From the NCBI GenBank assembly GCA_028583685.1, contig JAMXIF010000003.1:56933236-56997235 (forward strand): a DNA stretch of 64,000 nucleotides. Reading direction: 5' to 3'. The notes beneath the pieces are model-generated. The model was not told where the DNA came from. It saw only the letters and a program-made list of their open reading frames with translations, and made no database searches. The stretch is from Petaurus breviceps papuanus (lineage: Eukaryota > Chordata > Mammalia > Diprotodontia > Petauridae). Below are positions 59,511 through 64,000 of this stretch, piece after piece. The translations under genes were made by a program, and so were the position numbers. The first letter of the stretch is position 1, and each line of letters opens with the position of its first letter.

Positions 59511-61085
59511 TTTCATGTGATTGGAAAAAAATAAATTACTATTTACTGAAAAAAGAGAAGGCCACTTTGGCAAGATCAGTAAATGGGAGGAAGAATTATA
59601 CACAGGAAGGTTGGAAAGGTAATGAGGCCACATTATTTAGAAATTTAATAGCTAAAAAGGGGAGTTTATATTTTATTCCAGAGGAAATAGGCAATCATCA
59701 GAGTTTATGGAGTAGAGAAGTGACATGGTTGTATCTGTGCTTAATAACAATATATTTAGTATCAGTGTGTAGGAGGAGGAGTGTGGAGGAAATGACTTCT
59801 CATGACCCATCTCTCTTGAAAATTCTAAAAATTCTATAATATCATACAGGGATTGACCATTCGGTTACACATGGGAGATGACCTCTGATCTCTTCTAATT
59901 TTGTGACAGGCATACATTACAGAAGTCTAACTAATTGATATAAAATATTTTAAAAATACTTATTAGTCCTCAATCCTTTAAAAATATAAATCAAGAAAGA
60001 ATATATGTATGTGAGGCGAAGGGAATATTATTTTAAAAATGAACAACCACTCAAGACCTTGGCATTTGAATTTTATTGATTTAAAAAAAGTGATCTGCAA
60101 CACAATTCCAAACTCATACTACTCTCGACCCAATAGTACAATAGTAATCTCATAACTTTTAAAAATATTTTAATGCATTAATATAAAACAAAATTCAATA
60201 GCACAAAGCAGTACTTTGCTTTCTCTGCCTAGCTATATTAAAATATTTTGTTGCCATAAAAATATAAATAATTTTGTGGAATAAAAATTTATAACAGAAC
60301 CCTTTTGAATTCTATATCTGAGAGTAGTCCTCTAATCCAACCCTCTACTTAATGACTGAATATTCCTATACCAAATTCCTAAGATGTGTGCATCCAGCCT
60401 CACTGATCTCATGCCAATATAAATATTTCAGGGTTAAGTTCTTATGTCTTAAGTGATAAAACTAAAGCTGCCAGAAATGACAAAGTGGCAGCTTCTCCTT
60501 GGACTTTGGAGAAGTTCAGATTCTAATAGACAATCTCAGTACTTAAAAAGCCCTGGATTCTCACACATTTGTAACTGTGTAATTAATCTTTTCACATCTC
60601 AGGGTTACATTTTTCCTTTGCAAGTTGATGAAAATGAACTGAGGCAAGAACCAAACATTTACTATTATCCTGAAAGAGAATTTCAGGCAAGAGACTGCCC
60701 TTTTGAAATATCACCCATTTACTAGAATTAAAAAAAAAATTGGCATGTAAGGGGCCTGCTCAAATTAAAATAAGGCCATAAATATAGGACATAGTGTCAC
60801 CATTCTACCTCATGAAACTGAAGTCTGTAATTTTTTGCTGATGAGATAATCTACTTAAAGAACAAACTTTATGAGCCAAACACTTTAGAGAGTAAATTTT
60901 TACAAATTGTCTCCAGACTCCTTTTAGTCAGATACCACTATGCACTCATTTAGAACCAGTGTGGTTTCCATTGTCCAATAAGACATGCAGACATTTAAAA
61001 AAAAAAATTGCTAATGAAATCATGGTTAATCCAGTCTTCAATTTTATGTATCATGTATTTAGCACAACTTAAAGAGTGAATATAA
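59511..61085. other. Unassigned intergenic DNA
   Basis: No gene or confident family. Frames of 113 codons (59498-59839) and 90 codons (60453-60725) show no recognisable domain. Confidence 0.45.
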
Positions 61086-61089
61086 TGAC

Positions 61090-61290
61090 ATAACTTCAAG
61101 ATCCAAGATCACACCCGGGTTCAGATACTTACTAGCCATATGACTTGAGGTAAGTCATTTACCTTCTGCCTGCCTCAGTTCCCTCAAATACAAAATGGGG
61201 ATAGTAATAGTACTACCCTAATGTTGTTGTGAGAACAAGATATTAGTAAAACACTTAGAAAATCCTAAAGATCTATATAAATTATATGCC
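61090..61290 (+). mobile_element. MIR-type SINE
   Basis: 'gggttcagatacttactagccatatgacttgaggtaagtcatttacc' and 'tcagttccctcaaatacaaaatggggatagtaatagtac' in sense order. Confidence 0.75.
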
Positions 61291-61299
61291 CACACACAT

Positions 61300-61420
61300 A
61301 TAGCCACCCATCTAAAACACACACACACACACATATATGTATACATAGACAACCCCATAAATATATGTGTGTATGTCTTTCTCTACATATGTATATGTAT
61401 GTGTATGTATGTATAATATG
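61300..61420. repeat. CA/TA/TG simple repeats
   Basis: (CA)n at about 61316-61332, followed by mixed TA/TG. Confidence 0.85.
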
Positions 61421-61739
61421 ACAGTTCATCTGTTTTAATCTCTATAATTAGAAGAAGTTCCCACATTGCTGAGATCATGAATCTATTGAAGTGGTCAAGT
61501 AATATAATATTAATATGTAAATATCTATTTGCAGAAGGCTTATTCTGTTAATTACAGTTGTCAAACAAATGGCCCATGGGTTGTATGTGATCTACACATG
61601 CCCAAGTATAGAAGCATATTAAAATGTATTTGGGAAATTTTTAACAAAGCAAATAAAAATAGAACAAAACATAGATAATGCTAAAATTTTTGTTCCTAAG
61701 TAAATATGTGCTTATAAGGATCTGTATGTATGTTCTAAT

Positions 61740-61860
61740 GACCTCCATTACTATTTGAGTTTGACATCTATTATAAACTATTATTATATTATAATTATTA
61801 TTATAAATCACTATTATAAACTATTATATTTTATTATAAACCACTGCTCGTAAGAATATA
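61740..61860. repeat. ATTATAAACT-like AT repeat
   Basis: The unit 'tattataaact' or 'attattataaa' recurs several times. Confidence 0.7.
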
Positions 61861-61892
61861 TCGTTATACATTTAGCAAGTCTTACTCCTTTC

Positions 61893-62056
61893 TTTTTTTT
61901 TTTTTATTTAAGCAATCGGGGTTAAGTAACTTGCTCAAGGTTACAAGGCCAGTTATTTCTGGGTGTGGTGCTGAGTGTTTGAGCTCAGGATTCGATCTCC
62001 ACGTCGTCCCAACACTGGAGCCGGTGCTCTTACTCACTGAGCCACCTGGTCGCCCC
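61893..62056 (-). mobile_element. tRNA-derived marsupial SINE, antisense, perfect 16-bp TSD
   Basis: TSD 'aagtcttactcctttc' at 61877-61892 and 62057-62072. In its own sense: 'ggggcgaccaggtggctcagtgagtaagagc' head, B-box-like 'gagatcgaatcc', end 'ttaaccccgattgc' plus A. It keeps several CpG pairs, so it looks young. It is the full-length partner of the shortened copy at 10250. Confidence 0.92.
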
Positions 62057-62159
62057 AAGTCTTACTCCTTTCAAGGACTCTTAAGGATGGCAAATATTCC
62101 ATTGTTGATAATCACTCATTCACTGGCAAAAAAAAATATTTTACTAGACATGCATTAAG

Positions 62160-62990
62160 CACACTATGATGAGAGAGGTGCTATAAGATTGACAAATTTT
62201 AGAAAAGACATAAGTCCTGCTTGGTTTCCTGTACTGGGACTCCAATTCTAAGACCATAATTCTCTAGCCTCAAAACAGTATCCCTGGTAGTTTCTCTACA
62301 ACTCAATTAAGCCTAGAACTTACTCATGAGTGGGCCCATCAAAACACTTGTCTCCCTCCCTGCTTTAGTAACAAATCACAACTGTAGGAATTATTAGTTT
62401 GAACTGACTTTGTACTAGCTCATAAAAATGTTCAGTCCCCACTGGACTGTACCAACACCCTATATCATTATATGCATCCTAAACTCCTTATCATGTGTAT
62501 CCTAGCCTTGAGCCATATGTATACTCCCTACATTAATCTTGTCGAATGTCACTGATTGGTGGCAGATTGGGCAATCATCATTTGGCCCTGACCACTAGTT
62601 AACTTAGTGACTTAGAAGACCTAAAAGCTACATCTCCCTGTGGCTCTCCCTTGGGCTTTTCCTGAGGAGCTCTAGGTAAAATGTCTGTGCAGAAGATACA
62701 AAATCTGCATGTTCCTTTAAGAGCTGACAACTCCTTAACCACTACCTAATCCCACCCTGAATCACCTAATTACCATACCTGGCACATATTTTACTATAGC
62801 TTATCCTACATAAACATTAACTATAACTCTCTAAGGTCACAGGTTCCTTAAGAAATTTTGCCCACTGAAAAGCATACAAATAAGCCTTTGCCAACTTGAC
62901 TTAAAGAATGCTTGAATCCATGAATTCCTTCCAGAATACTCTGTCCTGCACTCTGTCCTTGAGGGGTCCTTCAACCTCCAAAAAGCACAT
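62160..62990 (+). mobile_element. Possible solo LTR of an endogenous retrovirus (fossil)
   Basis: About 0.8 kb without coding sequence, less AT-rich than the flanks. A TATA-like stretch and an AATAA-type signal lie in the last quarter, followed by a short C/T-rich end. The layout suggests an LTR. No family was recognised and no internal region is present. Confidence 0.3.
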
Positions 62991-63199
62991 CACTTTGCAC
63001 AACTATTCATATAGTAGTCTGGTACTGATAGCAATACACAAATACATGCTAGGTTCTAAGAAAACAGAAAAAATGAAATGATCTCTGTCTTCGGTGAGCT
63101 TACATTGTATTGCCGAAAAAATGTTATTCTGTTCACTTCTTACTCTTATGCTAGTGATAGTCTTATCTCCTAAATTAGATTGCAAGCTATTTTTAATTG

Positions 63200-63320
63200 G
63201 TTCCCTGAATGAATTTACTTAATTACTGGATATGTGCTAGGTGTTGTACTCATTTTGAAGATAAATATTAAAAATAAGGTAAAAATGATAGCCTCTACCC
63301 ATAAGGAACTTACTTTCTAA
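63200..63320 (+). mobile_element. L2/MIR-type terminal fragment
   Basis: 'actggatatgtgctaggtgttgtac' and 'agcctctacccataaggaacttactttctaatgg' follow the L2 end order. Confidence 0.5.
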
Positions 63321-64000
63321 TGGGAGAAAGAATATGAATAGAAGAAGTATTCACATATGGAAACAGACCTGTGATCTCAAATATTGAGTAATTCTTTCTA
63401 ATTATAGTGACCATAACCCACCATGAGGCAGAGACTTTCTCTTTCTCCTGACATCATAAGGGTATCAGGAAGCATTCTATCTTCTGCTGACATCATGAGT
63501 ATATTGGTGGAGTACAACATTTGTGCTGATGCTAATGGAATGTCATACAAAATATCTGAAAAAGCGGAAGATTACAAAGGCATGAAGGCAATAGAACTCT
63601 AATCATGTTGAAGAGAATGATATCCAAGGTATCTGAATGAAGTTCCCAGAGTTATAGAAGAAAAAAAAACTCACAAGTATTTTTTTTAATACTAAACAGA
63701 TGATGTAATAATTATTGATCTATAGGCGAATCAGTATCTTTATTTTCCCATCTTTCTATATTGTACACATCCTTGATAAGGGTATTATTTGGTTACAAAC
63801 TTTTACAAATAATGCATAAAGGTAGATTTCCTTATATGTTTTAGTTGTTGGTTAAAACAAATAAAACATCTCATTTAGTAGAAAAAACTCCCCCCTTGCA
63901 TGTTCCTTCTTTACAGTTTGGACTCTCTTCTAAACAACAAATTTTATAAAAACTTCTTGGAAGATAACAATAGAAATAGCCTGGCAAGTACTTAAGGTAC
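63321..64000. other. Unassigned AT-rich DNA
   Basis: No gene, repeat family or regulatory site could be supported. Confidence 0.45.

Noticed and set aside
59498-59839. A 113-codon frame after the L1 end
   Set aside because: No domain, no conserved partner and no splice context that I can support.

Overview
The window looks like intergenic DNA from a marsupial nuclear genome. It is AT-rich and packed with retrotransposons. The marsupial call rests on MAR1-type CORE-SINEs with an RTE-like tail, tRNA-derived SINEs of the marsupial WSINE/SINE1 kind, L1 elements whose proteins align end to end with mammalian L1, and many half-L1 (HAL1) copies on old L2, MIR and CR1/L3 debris. I could not resolve the species. 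I see no functional host protein-coding gene, no stable RNA gene and no CRISPR array. One 100-base run of N (42818-42917) is an assembly gap.

Layout. 1-8.4 kb: an L1 3' end, L2 pieces, one LTR-like fossil and a MAR1. 8.4-11.2 kb: the best-preserved HAL1, between perfect 16-bp target-site duplications (TSDs), with a SINE inside. 11.2-15 kb: mostly unassigned DNA with MIR and L2 scraps. 15-17.1 kb: an internally deleted L1. 17.1-34.6 kb: a cluster of at least six HAL1 insertions on both strands, several placed inside older L1 sequence. 35-38.8 kb: an old L1 3' end and sparse SINEs. 38.9-40.5 kb: a DNAJA1 (HSP40) retrocopy in antisense between the two ends of a HAL1. 41-45 kb: CR1, L2 and an antisense L1 that carries the gap. 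46-52.2 kb: a nearly complete L1 with ORF1, ORF2 and a 13-bp TSD. 53.7-56.7 kb: a CR1/L3 interrupted by an old HAL1. 57-64 kb: MIR, L1 and SINE remnants and a possible solo LTR.

How the parts relate. L1 supplies the endonuclease and reverse transcriptase (ORF2). HAL1 keeps an L1-like 5' region and ORF1 but lacks ORF2, so it presumably moved using L1 machinery, as did the SINEs and the DNAJA1 retrocopy. The L1 at 46 kb has an unusually long ORF1-ORF2 spacer (about 0.66 kb) that resembles the HAL1 post-ORF1 tail. This suggests that HAL1 is an L1 that lost ORF2 and kept its spacer as a 3' region. Nesting gives a relative order: L2, MIR and CR1 are oldest, then L1, then HAL1, then the youngest SINEs.

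Boundaries were read by eye against other copies in the window and remembered families. Unless a TSD fixes them, they are good to about 10-50 bases.
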